NCBI GenBank assembly: GCA_001632435.1
Contig: KV423944.1
Coordinates: 133,540 to 197,539, forward strand
DNA length: 64,000 bases
Direction: 5' to 3'
Source of the DNA: Calocera cornea HHB12733
Taxonomy: Eukaryota > Basidiomycota > Dacrymycetes > Dacrymycetales > Dacrymycetaceae
The position numbers and the translations under genes were made by a program. The notes beneath the pieces are model-generated. The model ran no database searches. It saw only the letters and a program-made list of their open reading frames with translations, and was not told the origin of the DNA. Below are positions 9,632 through 20,912 of the stretch, in pieces. How positions within the stretch are numbered: position 1 is the first letter of the stretch; each line of letters opens with the position of its first letter.

Positions 9632-11999
9632 GCTTGCTGTCTAGAGCGGGGGTTGCAAGAGGAAAAGAGAGACAAGGGAAGGGGCAGCGAGAGTGGGTGA
9701 GCGATGAGCAGGGAGCGAAGGGGAGGCGAGTGCGTGGTCGGTGTTTATGTTTTCCCCAAGCGAGGAAGAGCCGATACGCCGAGTGCTGTCAGAAGAGGGG
9801 ATGATGGCAAGGAGGGAGGGAGGGAGGGAGGGAAGGGGTGTTGCACTGCGAGATGGACCAGCCTGGTGCAGTGAGGGGTGTGTTTGGATATGGATGGGGA
9901 TGATGCAGCCTCCCAGACAGAAGGAGGGACGGGGAGAGGGAGGGTGACACGCTGCCGTAACCCCGCGCACAGTGTTTTGATGCCCACCTAAGTACAGCAC
10001 GGAGGGTGATCGGGAGGGTGAGGTTGATCGCCTGCCTGCCTGGCGGTGTTCGCTCGCGGGACGGATCGGCGGTCGAGGGCGTGCGTGCGTGTTGGACGGT
10101 CGGGCGAGCCGAGCCAGCAGGCCAGCAGGCCCGCTCGACACTCATCCATCTTATATGCGCCGTCCCTCAGCCAGTGCGCCGTCCCTTCCTCACCTCCCTT
10201 TCTTCCTCCCCCTTCCCAGCAGCCAGCAGCCAGCCGTCGCACCCAGCTTCCGGCAACAACGTGCCCTGCTGGGTTATTTGGGGTGCATTGCATGTACGCG
10301 AACATCGGGGTTCGTGCTGCTTGCTGTGTACTGTATTTCATTCGTGTCTGAGGCGCGCCGCGGGCGGACGGCGAGAGCAAAGCGAGGCGCGCCGCGAGGC
10401 AGAGCGTGCGCGTGCACCTCAGGGTTCTCGGCTTCTCCCGTCAATTCCTTCGCTTCTCCCGTTACTCCGAGCCGCGGCCCCGAAGCCAAAACGTGTACTT
10501 ATCAACGCATCGCTCGGGAGAGCGGCGGCACCTCTATGCACATCCACACTTTCACGCTCCGGCTCAGCCCCCTTAGACCATCAATCCAGGGACAATGATA
10601 ACCATGGGTACAATTGATTGACACATAACCTGTGACATTGACAGTCAATGCATTGCCCTTGAAACACCTAGGGTCAAGGGCTAAGGGTAAGTAGCGGCCG
10701 CCCAGCCTGGCCCGATCGGATGCACGTGTCAGTACGCTCGGCGAGCATGTGAAAAGTCGGACCCGGGGGAGGCGAGCGGCTCCGACCGTTGGGCAGGCGG
10801 CGGGCGGCGCATTTCCGTATTTCCGCATTGAGAAACCGGCTTGCTGCGATAAGAGAATAAGCTGTGGCCAGGCACGGCCCCAGTGCGCCACACGCACCAC
10901 ACAGACACGGCAAGAAAGGTGTACTGTACCAGTACTACTAATACGTGCTCACGTTAGCTCGATCAACAATCTTGGAGCCATATTAGCAGCGGAGGGGCGC
11001 TGCATCTCTACGCTTCCTGCGCTTCGAGTCACCTAAGCTGTCGAACAGCGCTGCACCTAATGGTGCCTCCGACTGGATGCATGTACAAGCTCTGACATCC
11101 CTCTCACGGACAGCGTAGTGCGCTCACGCCGAAAGGCGGGCCGTGGATACGTTCGCACCGACCCAGCTATCTTTACCACTGCCTGCTCCGACTTGCGCGC
11201 AAAAAGCGGAGCATAGCCCGTTCGGCACACTGTCCTCTCGGCCAATCACGCTCCCCGACCAGACACGGTCGACCTCGTGATCCGGAACGTTCAATTGTGA
11301 TTATCAGGACGGTCAACCGCTTACTCGAACCGTTGGACAACAAACGGTTAGACGGGCGGCAGTGTAGTACCAGCTCCTGCGCCTTTTGCGCGCGCACCTC
11401 CAGCAAGGGGATTGCTGCGGGTACGAGACAAGTTACGGAGCGCAGGAAAGGTAGTTTGTCCCATACGAAACGTCATAGTCATGTGACCGTACCTTATCAG
11501 GCCCTGTTCATTGTCACTGTGGACAACCACCACAGGGCAGGCGAGACCTCCAAACAGTTGGTAAATGGCTGCCAAGACTGCACACAACAGCTTGTGTGAG
11601 CAATACAGGGTGTCAGTCTCACGTCAAGCAAGTCGGGCCAGTATCACTGGGTAGGCGGCATGCCACCGTCTCCTGTCTTCTCACCTCTCTAACCAGCGAC
11701 CCCCATGTCCATTCACCTCAACATAAAGCCCCCTCGCTGCGTATGTAAACAGCTTGGTCGATACTTTCCATTCATTTCGTTTCCGACTTCTTTACAGCGG
11801 GACACCTCACAGGTTGTGCCTTCTTAAGGCAGGCGTTACGGAGATTACAGGTTCACGGCGCAACGACTCCGTATGACCGTGATAAGGTTGTGCACCAGGC
11901 AGTAATGTTAGTTAAACGTATGGGGCTCATATACAGATTACTACCAAACACGTACTTTCAGACGAGGGCATGCTCTGTGGGTTCCTTATGGACGGGTTC
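9632..11999. other. Long intergenic region (about 2.4 kb)
   Basis: Upstream region of the GH5 gene on the left and 3' flank of the minus-strand unnamed gene on the right. It includes a (GGGA)n microsatellite at about 9811-9832. Several open frames of 100-200 codons overlap on both strands but have biased composition and no recognisable domain, so I see no gene. Confidence 0.5.
9811..9832. repeat. (GGGA)n microsatellite
   Basis: Five to six tandem GGGA units about 180 nt upstream of the GH5 start codon. Confidence 0.8.
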
Positions 12000-13175
12000 C
12001 TAAACGTTTTCCGCCTCCTCGCCGTCCTCGTCCTCGTCCCCCTCGCATTCCCCCACCTCGCTCTCATGTTCGTAGACTTCCGTAATCCAGATCGAGATGA
12101 CTTTCTTCTCGCTACACTCTACCGGAGTCTTGGTGACGTCAGTGGCGTTCCACTTATTGAGGACTTCTTCGTAGTCGTCTCCGGCCCAGGCGCGGGTTAC
12201 CAGACTGTCAAATGCGTTAGTCAACGATCAGATTGGTGAGACTACGGCCAAGGAAGAAGAATACCTTTTCAATACTCTAAGCTCCACCTCATAATAGAAG
12301 GGAATAGCGATACCGTCAAGCTGGAGGAGGTTCTCGGAGATGTTTACAATTGGAGGCACCACCGGAGCTCTCTCTGCGGTCGACCCACTATCAATCTCCA
12401 CGTCATAGTAGTAGGGCACGAGCCCCGGGATCAACCCCTTCAAAGCGGCTTCAGACTCCTCAGAGTAGTCTTCCAGCAGCAATTCTTCATACTTCGCCCG
12501 CACAAGTCCCACTATAGTTTCGTAGCAGCGCTCGTGCACTCGTAGACATCCCTTGAGAGTATCTACTTGCAGACGCAGGGCTTTCTGACAAACATCATCA
12601 TGTGCTTGATACTCTTGAAGCTTTGCCAGGGACTCGAGGGGGAGTCGATGAGCTTTCGGTGAGGTTTCAATAAGACCGAGCTGAGCATGAATATCAGCCG
12701 TTGTATGCACGAGCATGTCAGTCCACGGCAGAGGGGGTTCCACGTCCAGAGGATCATGCATACGTCCCACGATGTCGTCGCTTGTCCTGGTAGACGGGCT
12801 TGCTTTCACGCAACAAGAGACCAATGTAAGCTTGAAAAGGACTGTTTCGTCTTCTTCTAATACAAAGGAGGCTTCGAGTCCAATCGGAGAGATACGCAAC
12901 ACAGTCCTCGACCTGAGCATTGGATGACGATTGCAGCAGGGTCGGTCGCAACTCTGAACCACCCCAGAATACTTGGCTGGCTGAAAGCGAGCGAGTGCCT
13001 CCTTGATGGCAGGATTCTTGTAGCTGGCCATGATACGTTCCATAGACAGTGAGTAAACAACGACCTTTCCGAACAGCGCATCATTCGAGCTGCCGGGAGC
13101 AGTAGAGCACAGCTCCGATGCACCTGGAACGGAGTTCTCGTCCGCGTTCTTGTTGAGTTGATGGGAGGTAGACAT
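12000..13175 (-). CDS. Unrecognised protein, intact paralogue of the 6.1-kb pseudogene
   Basis: Exons 13175-12265 and 12204-12000 (intron GTATTC...CAG, 60 nt); 371 residues. The start is the ATG of MSTSHQLN. A further in-frame ATG at 13262 overlaps a TATAAAG box (13251-13257), so it is probably upstream of transcription, and the pseudogene aligns from MATSHL. I do not recognise a domain. Visible features are a Cys/His patch (SCDRPCCNRH), a mostly alpha-helical, Leu/Glu-rich middle resembling a coiled coil (residues about 165-240), and shared blocks VEPPLPWTDMLVH and AWAGDDYEEVLNKWNATDVT. The acidic C-terminus ends EGDEDEDGEEAENV. No signal peptide or membrane segment. The acidic tail is compatible with a nuclear or scaffold role, but this is speculation. 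Confidence 0.8.
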
Positions 13176-15170
13176 GCTGGTAGTATGTGGATTCGGAGCG
13201 ATGTAAGTTGCAAGTGTGTCTGCTGAGAGGTCCTCCATGAAAGGAGAGCTCTTTATAGGCAAGATGGATGCGGCGCGTCGTCAGGATCTCCGAGGCCGAC
13301 ACCAGGCCAGGGGCAAGCGGCAATGCGGCTTTAGAATGAGAACCTGCAGAGTGCTGTTTTCGCCGACGGTTGGGCCTTGTGAGGTCCTTGCAGGCGGAGC
13401 TGACGACCGCAGGTGCTCCTCTTGTCGTGCAAAGCGCGATAGAGGGCACTGTCCTCAGAATCTATGCAAAAGCAAAGAAATAAGCTGCTCTGCACCTAGC
13501 GAAGAGCCATACTATTCAGTTACTTCGGGACGTTTGAACAAGGAGGGTCTCACGAGTTAACTGGTCTGCTCTCTCGATTACCCCATTCGACACTATCCTG
13601 CATAGTACCAGCCTCGAATGGAAAGCGGTACGAAGTGCAACCGTATTCTCTTGAGCGAAGATGTCAGAGGTAAGAGTTCCCGAATAACACTGCACATCTC
13701 CACGGACGGCACTGTTCTTTCGAAAGATGGCAAGCGTGCCGCGTCCCAAACTTGCGAGGGTCAAACCTGTAGATCGAGGGCTGGAGATAAGACAAGCCAG
13801 CGGGCAGAAGGTGCTCCAAATGTCGCCATAGTTCACCCACCGGCGCTTCTTCAGCGGGCGCTTGGGACTCGCAGGGTCCAGCTGTCTTGAGCAAGCGAGT
13901 TGTGACGGTCGACAATAACGGCATTCCTACCACATATCACCTTGTAGCATGTGGAACGCGGTATTCACAAGCCTCGATGCGTGGCCGCAAGGTGAACATG
14001 CGGGCGACTTCGCCGTCTTCGGTTCCTTCGCAGCCTTTTCGCACCTTGGCGAGAAGTACAAGAACGGAATAACCAACCCGTAAAGATAGGCACATCCCTT
14101 TGTGGTCGGAAGAAGTCGCGCACCGAGGGGCGGATGATAAGACCGCCGGGAGCTCCGACGACCGGTAACGCTGATTGGTGTCAGTTGGACCGGCCCAGTC
14201 CGGCTCGGGCAACGGGCGCTTCGAGCCAGGGTCCCGATATGTCCAACAGGCGAGATGTGGTGATCTAGGGTCGACATGCGGTCGAGAACTTGTTCACAAG
14301 ACTGCGCGCTCGGGCCCGTGTGATGAGCGTGGGGGGTAGCAAGAGTAGCATTCGGCGACCGTCCCGCGTCGCCGCACATAAGGAGGAAGGCAGGTGAAGG
14401 TACGACGTAAGGCGGAGCAGCCCGTGAGCGCCCCTTTGGTCCGCTTGCCCCGATTAGCGGACGTAGCCGCAAATGGGCCAGCGGGTGATGAGCAGCCAGC
14501 GCTGCTTTCTTGCCAAAGCGGGCGGTCCGTGGAGAAGAAATTGGCGCCCGCGGCGCGCTGGGAAGTTCTAGCTGGCGACAACGCCCAGCCTGCCGTTGCC
14601 GCGGGAAAGGACGGCGTGCCGATGCCGGCAGCGACAAAAGACGGGCGGGAGCAGATGTAGGGCACCCATGACAAAGCGAGGCACGGAATCAGAGTTGGGC
14701 TGCCCCGGCACGGGTGGGAGGACATGAGGCGGGCGTGCATTTGGGTGCCAGCGACAGGACGCGAGGATTATCTCATCACCCTCCGCTCGCCTTCTCTCTC
14801 GTTACTCTCCCCACACCGCCAGCGTGCGACCCAGGCCAATCGGGCGCATACATCCCGCCCTCCTTCCCACCCCCCTTCATCGTTCCCGGCCATCATCCCC
14901 AGCATACCCTGCCCACCTTCCTTCCTTCTCCAGCACTCCTCCCCTCCGCGCCTGTGACAGCGCCCTGCCAGCCTATCCCTCCTCCGGCGCTGACACCACG
15001 GGCGTTCTCTCCCATCCATCCCCCTCTCCCCATTCCGCCTCCTACAACTTAGCCGCCCGCATACCACTGCAACGTCCCATTGCCAGCGTAACCCTCCGCA
15101 CGAGTGCATCTCAGCGCTCTCTTCCCACAAGCCGTTCGCTCTCCGACCACCCAGTCCATCAGTAGAATCA
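13176..15170. other. Intergenic, divergent promoters (about 2 kb)
   Basis: Carries the TATA box of the minus-strand unnamed gene and, at the right end, a pyrimidine-rich leader (14,780-15,165) of the F-box/WD40 gene. A 236-codon minus-strand frame at 13,927-14,637 has no domain or splice support and is not called. Confidence 0.5.
13251..13257 (-). promoter_or_regulatory. TATA box of unnamed gene
   Basis: TATAAAG on the minus strand, 76 nt upstream of the ATG at 13175. The degenerate copy has TATAAG at 6073-6078, about 75 nt before its ATG. Confidence 0.6.
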
Positions 15171-17346
15171 ATGGATCCGTCGCACGGTCCTCAATGGGCT
15201 CAAATGCCACAGCCTTACCTCGTCCATCCCCAGCCTACCACGATCTCGTATCCCCCTCCTCAAGTAGACGGAGCTCTCCCACCGTCTCACTCGCTGCCAC
15301 TCGCCCCGCCCACCCCCGCGCCGTCACCACGTCTCACATCGGACGTGCCCTCATCGCCCCTCTTGGGCACCACCTTCCTCAGCACCTTCCCCCACCTGCC
15401 CGCACGACAGCAGCGCGCGTTCCTCTCCGCACTGATCCCCTTCCTCACGTCGGACCATCTCCGGCACCTCAGCACGCTCATCACGCCTCTCCTCCAGCGC
15501 GACTTTCTGCGCGACCTGCCGATCGAGCTCGCGCTCCACGTCCTCCGGTTCGTCGATGATCCCCGGACGCTGGCGCGTGCGGGCCAGGTCTCGCGCACAT
15601 GGCGCGCCCTCCTCGCGGACGAGTACATGTGGCGCGATATGTGCAAGAGGCACGGCTTCGACTCGCACCTGTCGACAGCGGATATGATCAGGATCAAACA
15701 GCAGGAGTTCCTCAACCAGCAACAGGGCATGTATGCGTCTATGAGCTCCGGACCAAGCTCGCTCCCGGACTACCTCCATTCCCCTCGGCCGATGCCGGCT
15801 TTGACTCCACCGCCTCAAGCACATCGTTTCTCCTACCGCCGGCACTTTGCGCTATCGTACTTAACGGACGCCAACTGGCGGACGGGAGGGCGTCTGCTGA
15901 TCACCCACCCACCATCCCCATCCCCACCCCCGTCGCCTCCCATCGGAGGCGCGGCCGCGGCTATCCCTGGAGCAGTTCCCGTCAATCCATTGGTTGCTCA
16001 ACATCCGCTCTTCAACCAGGTTCTACAGCAGGCGGCAGCACAGCACGCAGGGCAAGCCGGAGCACAGGCCAACGAAAATGTGGTCACCAGCTTGGCCATG
16101 GACGACGAGTACATCGTCGTCGGGCTGGCCAACTGCCGTGTGCATGTGTACGACGCGCGCACGGGTGCGCTCCTCCGGACCCTGTTGGGGCACGACAACG
16201 GTGTCTGGTGCCTGGCGCTCGCGAGTGCCACACCTAAGGAGGAGTTGATGGGCGGACTTCGGAACTCGCCCGTGTTTGAGGAACAGAGGGATACTGAGAA
16301 GGCACGGGCTGAAGAGCAGAAGAAGAACATGGCCGACCCCCGTGGCGCGTCTCGCGGCTGGGGTAACCCGGGCGCGATAGTCGTCAGCGGCGGCTGTGAC
16401 CGTGATGTGCGCGTCTGGGATGTCGAGACTGGGTATGTATGCCAGCTATATGCGCATATACATTGCTGACAAATCACCCTTAGGGAGTGCAAGCACGTCC
16501 TCGCTGGGCACTCATCCACCATCCGCTGCCTCAAGCTGCTGCACGACCGCCCCATTGCAGTCACCGGCTCGCGCGATGGCACACTCCGTGTCTGGGACGT
16601 GGAACGCGGTGAGAGCGTGCATGTACTTGCGGGCCACCAGCACTCGGTGCGCTGCTTGGAGGTGTGGGGCAACTTGGTCGTCAGCGGGAGCTATGACTGC
16701 AATGCTAGGGTATGCCGATTACATGAATGCACGTTGATGGGCTTGCTCACTGGATGATACAGCTCTGGAACGTGGACACGGGCGAGTGTCTCCAGGTCTA
16801 CAGGGGCCACTTCCATCAGATTTACGCCGTTGCCTTCGATGGTGTGCGTGTGGTCACCGGCAGCTTGGACAGCACGGTTAGGGTTTGGCAGGCGAGAGAT
16901 GCGTACGTGCTTCCTGTTCATCCGGCCTAATTCTCGCGTACTAACAATCCGGTAGTGAGCAAGTGCAGATGCTCACCGGCCATACCTCTCTCGTTGGACA
17001 GCTGCAGCTGACTTCCACCCACCTGGCAACGGGCGGCTCCGATGGCCGCATCATGCTCTACTCCCTACCCGGGCTCGGGGCGCTCCACCGCCTGCTGGCG
17101 CACGACAACTCGGTCACGTGCCTGCAGATCGACCACCGTTTCCTCGTCTCGGGCGGGAACGACGGTCGCGTGAAGCTATACGACCTGAAGACGGGCCTGC
17201 TTGTGCGCGAGCTGACCGAGCCGTGCGAGGCTGTTTGGCGGGTGGCCTTTGGGCGTGAGCGCTGCGTTGTCCTGTGCAAGAGGGACGGGCGGACGGTCAT
17301 GGAGGTGCTCAACTTCCGCCCCGACGAAGATGAGTTCAAGTGGTAG
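15171..17346 (+). CDS. F-box/WD40-repeat protein (SCF substrate receptor, Cdc4/Pop1-like)
   Basis: Exons 15171-16432, 16484-16709, 16763-16902, 16956-17346; 672 residues. The order is a Pro/Ser-rich N-terminus, an F-box at about residues 120-170 (DLPIELALHVLRFVDD), a low-complexity linker, then seven to eight WD40 blades from about residue 300. Blade motifs include VRVWDVETG, LRVWDVERG, LWNVDTGECL and VRVWQARDA, each preceded by GH. F-box/WD40 proteins bind Skp1 through the F-box and phosphodegrons through the propeller, directing substrates to the SCF ubiquitin ligase. The blades resemble the Cdc4/Fbw7 type rather than Met30, but the exact orthologue is not certain. All three introns lie within or between blades with intact frames. 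Confidence 0.92.
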
Positions 17347-18198
17347 GAGGTGTGTCCGCAGCCTGCTGGGTCGTTTCTGTGTTCCCTGTGTTCAATAACT
17401 CTCGTTCTTGTCTTCTTGCCACTTTTACCACCTTCCTTCTTTCCCGTCCTGCAAGTTTCTTTCACTCTTTTGTTCTCAATTTTTTCGCTCAAGGATTCGG
17501 CACCATCGATGCTCTCTCGCCCACTCTCTACCTTATTCTACTCTAACTCGCACGCTTCTTTATTTCCGCAACCGCAATGTCTCCATCACCCGCATCCATT
17601 CCCCTCGCACGTCTCTTTCTCGCTTGGTGCATCCTTCTCAATTATCTTCGTCCTCTTCCGCTCACATGCAATCCCTTCCATACCAACTTCCGTTAACTTC
17701 ACTCGAGTGCTTACGAGCCAGAGGGAGGATCGTAGGAAGAGTAGCGGTAAACAATACAGTATTTTCTCACATATGAGGTTGCGACCCTAAGGCGTTCACG
17801 GCTCTTCGTGGCAAGGTCATTCCCCCACCCAGTCGAGTGGTCAACTGTACCCGTCCTTCGCTGGTGGCGAGCAAGTGTGACTCATGTCTGCACTGAATTT
17901 GGTATGAAGAGGGCGTGACTGTCCCAGATGTGGTATAAAGAAACCACAGCACGAAGGCTTCGCCACGAACAATTGTTCTCCCAAAAGGGGACGTCGGCGA
18001 GCCAGCAATAATGGCCCCTTCCTGATAGGACGATGCTTAGGATGGGGTAAAGGGAAGCTCAAAGAAGAACCCAAAAAGTGGGACGGAGGCAAACGTGTCT
18101 GTGCCCTTGCGGTCTCCGAGGCTTGGCTTTCCCGCCCATCGCGCGCCCGCGAAAAAGGGCAGCGGCAGCAGTACGTCACCGCTGTTGAAGAGTCGACC
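17347..18198. other. Intergenic
   Basis: T/C-rich 3' UTR of the WD40 gene to about 17,720, then the promoter of the next gene; no other feature seen. Confidence 0.5.
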
Positions 18199-19801
18199 AT
18201 GCACCCCGCGCTCGACATAGCGGACATTGTTTTGGAGATCTTCCAGCACTTGGAGTCTGACCCGCCCGCCCTCGCCCGGCTTGCGAGGGTCTGCAAGGCT
18301 TTCTGGGAACCGGCTTGTTCCGTTCTTTGGAGAGAAATATATGGCGTTCAGCGCTTCCTTCGGCTGTTACCGGCAGCGTACCACGAAGAACTCCAACAGT
18401 GCTCTGGATGGGTTAATCAGCCTTGAAACTGTAAACTCCGACTACGATACTGACATGTTTGACCAGGCATTCCGGATACCGTCGGAGGCCGATTCCGAGC
18501 GGGTGCGGTTGTATTCGGCATTCGTCAAGGAACTCGGCATACACCCTGGACGGCCACCCTACGGAAGGGCCGACTGGCCGAATCCAAGAAGAAGCATGGA
18601 GCGGCGGGGCCTACCCATGATAATGCTATTACGACCGTTCGGACCCGCCTTTCCCAATCTGACCCGGCTGCACGCCATTGCCGAAACAGATGACTCATTA
18701 TGTTCGCTTTCTCGCCTTCTGTCGCCCATACTCCGGAGCTTGTACATTCAAACGCTACAAGGCGACAACTTCATGGTTGGCCATTTCTTGCGTGCAATAC
18801 CTGTCAATGCGCCACGGTTGAACATTCTAGAAGTGGATGCTCTCGGTGCTCTGTCAAAAGACTCGGAACTCGCCCTGCTGGCGGCGGCCAAATGCGTTTG
18901 GAAGCTCTCCCTGATGGCCATCACCCCAAGCGAGACGTTCATCCGCAGCTTGGCCGCGGACAACAAACTTCAAAGTCTTATAATGGAGCTCACCCTGGCC
19001 AACACAAGCCCGACAATGGAGCACTGGAAGCCAGGCACATTCGACACTTTGGAGGAGTTCGAATGCGAGGCACTCAGCTCGCGTCGGACACTGGCGTTGC
19101 TCGCCGCTATGTACATGCCTCGACTTCGGAGCCTGCGAGTGACGATTGGAACGGTCCCTAAAGAGGAAGTGGACGAGGCGAACAGCCAGCCGCCGCCGTC
19201 CGAGCCAGCCTCCGTCCGTCTCATAATGGCGAAAATCTCGACCTTTGCGCAGCTCCGCAAGCTGAGCATCATCCTCCCGAATCTGGACGACGCCCGCCTC
19301 ACGCTCTCACCGGAAGTATTCCTGCCCCTCGCCGACTGTCGGCTGCTGGAGTCGGTCGAGCTCGTGGACCGGTCCGACCTCGAAGACTTCGACTCGGTCT
19401 TCGTCTCCTGGGACGACGAGCACGTGACCACGTTGGTCAGGAGCTGGCCCGGGCTCCGCAAGCTGCATCTCGAATGCTCAAATAAGAGCGCACCGCCGAC
19501 ACGGTTGACCCCAAATCTACTCTCGACTCTGGCTCAGCTGTGTCTCGAGTTGCGGTCCGTACGCCTGCCGATCAACATGACAACCGCTGGCTCGGATGCA
19601 TACATCATCCCTCCTCTCTCGAACAAGGTGTATCAGTTAACGCTCGAAGCGAACACGGTGGTTGCGAACGACGCGCTTGTTGCCGACCTCATCCATGCGC
19701 TGTGGCCGCAAGTGCATGTTACAGCATGGAAGTGCGCCGAAGGAACGCCCAACGAGATCACGCAGTTCACAATGTTTTATCGGCATCGGCATCCCGTTTG
19801 A
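18199..19801 (+). CDS. F-box-like protein with leucine-rich body
   Basis: Exons 18199-18411 and 18467-19801; 515 residues. The first exon encodes an F-box-like domain (ALDIADIVLEIFQHLE ... FWEPACSVLWREI), common in large lineage-expanded basidiomycete F-box families. The body has periodic Leu-rich segments (LRSLYIQTLQ, LRKLHLECSN, LRSVRLPIN) suggesting an LRR-like solenoid. The 55-nt intron uses a weak donor, GTTAAT, with branch-like CTGAC and acceptor CCAG. It is needed because the first frame ends at TGA 18424-18426, while the long second frame lacks an F-box start. Role: putative substrate adaptor of an SCF ligase; target unknown. Confidence 0.8.
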
Positions 19802-20085
19802 AGTTACCCACTCCGCCGGCTCGTGCGGCATCGCTGAAGGCAAGAATATTCCCACATCACTCTGATATCTCAAAACAACAAACCAAGCGTTTCATATGTA
19901 CCATGGTCACGGCTTCACGACTTCTTTATTCCTCATATTCCTGTCATCTGTAAAAGTTTATAACATATCCAATCAATGTCTCGTCTGCATTCATACTCCT
20001 CCACCCTTGCACATCTAATCTCAGAATGCGAAAGCGATTCTACCCTCCTTCAACCCTCATACAACGTTATTCTAGCAGTATTAAC

Positions 20086-20643
20086 TCATATCCTCGGCAA
20101 CTCCAAATCTTCTGGCCCGAAGCTATAAGGCAGGAGTTCGTCGAGAGTCGTCTCGGTGATCTCTCCCTTGCCATCGCCATAGGTGCCATAGTTTGCCGGC
20201 ACGAGGAACACAGGGAGTTCAAGTGCACAAAACTCGCGTATGAACTGCCGGCATATGCCACAAGGTGAGATCGGTGAGGGCACGTCGGAGGTCACGGCCA
20301 GCGCGACGAATTGTCGGATTCCCTCACTCTGAAAGCCGGTCAACTTTGTTCTGAGCGGAGGTAGCGGTATCGATGGTCTTACAGTGGCTTTCACCAAAGC
20401 CGTTCGTTCGGCACAAATAGCCGCTCCATATGAAGCGTTCTCGATATTAGCGCCCTTGATGATGGCTCCCGTGGGCGTCAAGAGCGCAGCACCGACGCGG
20501 AACTTGGAATAGGGAGAATACGAGCCATCTTTCGCTGCATTGGCATAGATTTCAACGTCTTAGACTATACTGGATCGAGTATATTGACCTTCAATGGCGG
20601 CAGCGATGAGTCTGTCCTTGTCCTCCTTGGATAGGCGAGTCAT
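20086..20643 (-). CDS. Cytidine deaminase
   Basis: Exons 20643-20589 and 20534-20086; 167 residues. It converts cytidine and deoxycytidine to uridine forms in pyrimidine salvage; cytosolic zinc enzyme. Zinc-site motifs are clear: CAERTALVKA (Cys plus catalytic Glu) and PCGICRQF (two Cys). SPYSKFRVGAALL and GANIENASYG are the usual substrate-pocket blocks. The protein is slightly longer than the typical 130-146 residues because of a C-terminal extension after TLDELLPYSFGPEDL. The intron (20535-20588) has an uncommon GTCAAT donor, but the join IE/AKDGSYSPYS restores the family N-terminus. It is divergent from the TPR-DnaJ gene, with starts about 270 nt apart. Confidence 0.92.
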
Positions 20644-20912
20644 TGCGGATGTTTGATGCTAATAACGGTCGCGGAAAAGCAAGGCTGGTGGTGGATGGCC
20701 AGTGCGGGAAGAATGCGCGAGAAGCTTCCGTTCGGGCCCAGTCTGCAGCGATTAGAGATCCAAGGACTTTGAACGCGCACAGGGACGAGCACGACACCCC
20801 GCCGCCAGTGCCCGCTCTCCATCGCCTCTTTTCACTTGTCCACAGCACCCCCAGCACACTCCCACTGTATATCACTTGCATATAGACCATCACTATTGCT
20901 TCAGGTGTAAAA
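20644..20912. promoter_or_regulatory. Short bidirectional promoter region
   Basis: 269 nt separate the divergent start codons of cytidine deaminase (-) and the TPR-DnaJ protein (+). No specific element was identified with confidence. Confidence 0.5.

Noticed and set aside
10006..10617. Overlapping 100-200 codon frames upstream of the GH5 gene
   Set aside because: Several frames on both strands are open at once, typical of GC-rich non-coding DNA.
13176..13262. Upstream start (ATG 13262) for the unnamed protein
   Set aside because: A TATAAAG box lies only a few bases inside this extension, so transcription probably starts after it; the paralogue aligns only from the downstream ATG.
13927..14637. 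236-codon minus-strand open frame
   Set aside because: Composition follows the local GC-rich sequence; no domain, start context or splice partners, and it lies between two well-defined promoters.
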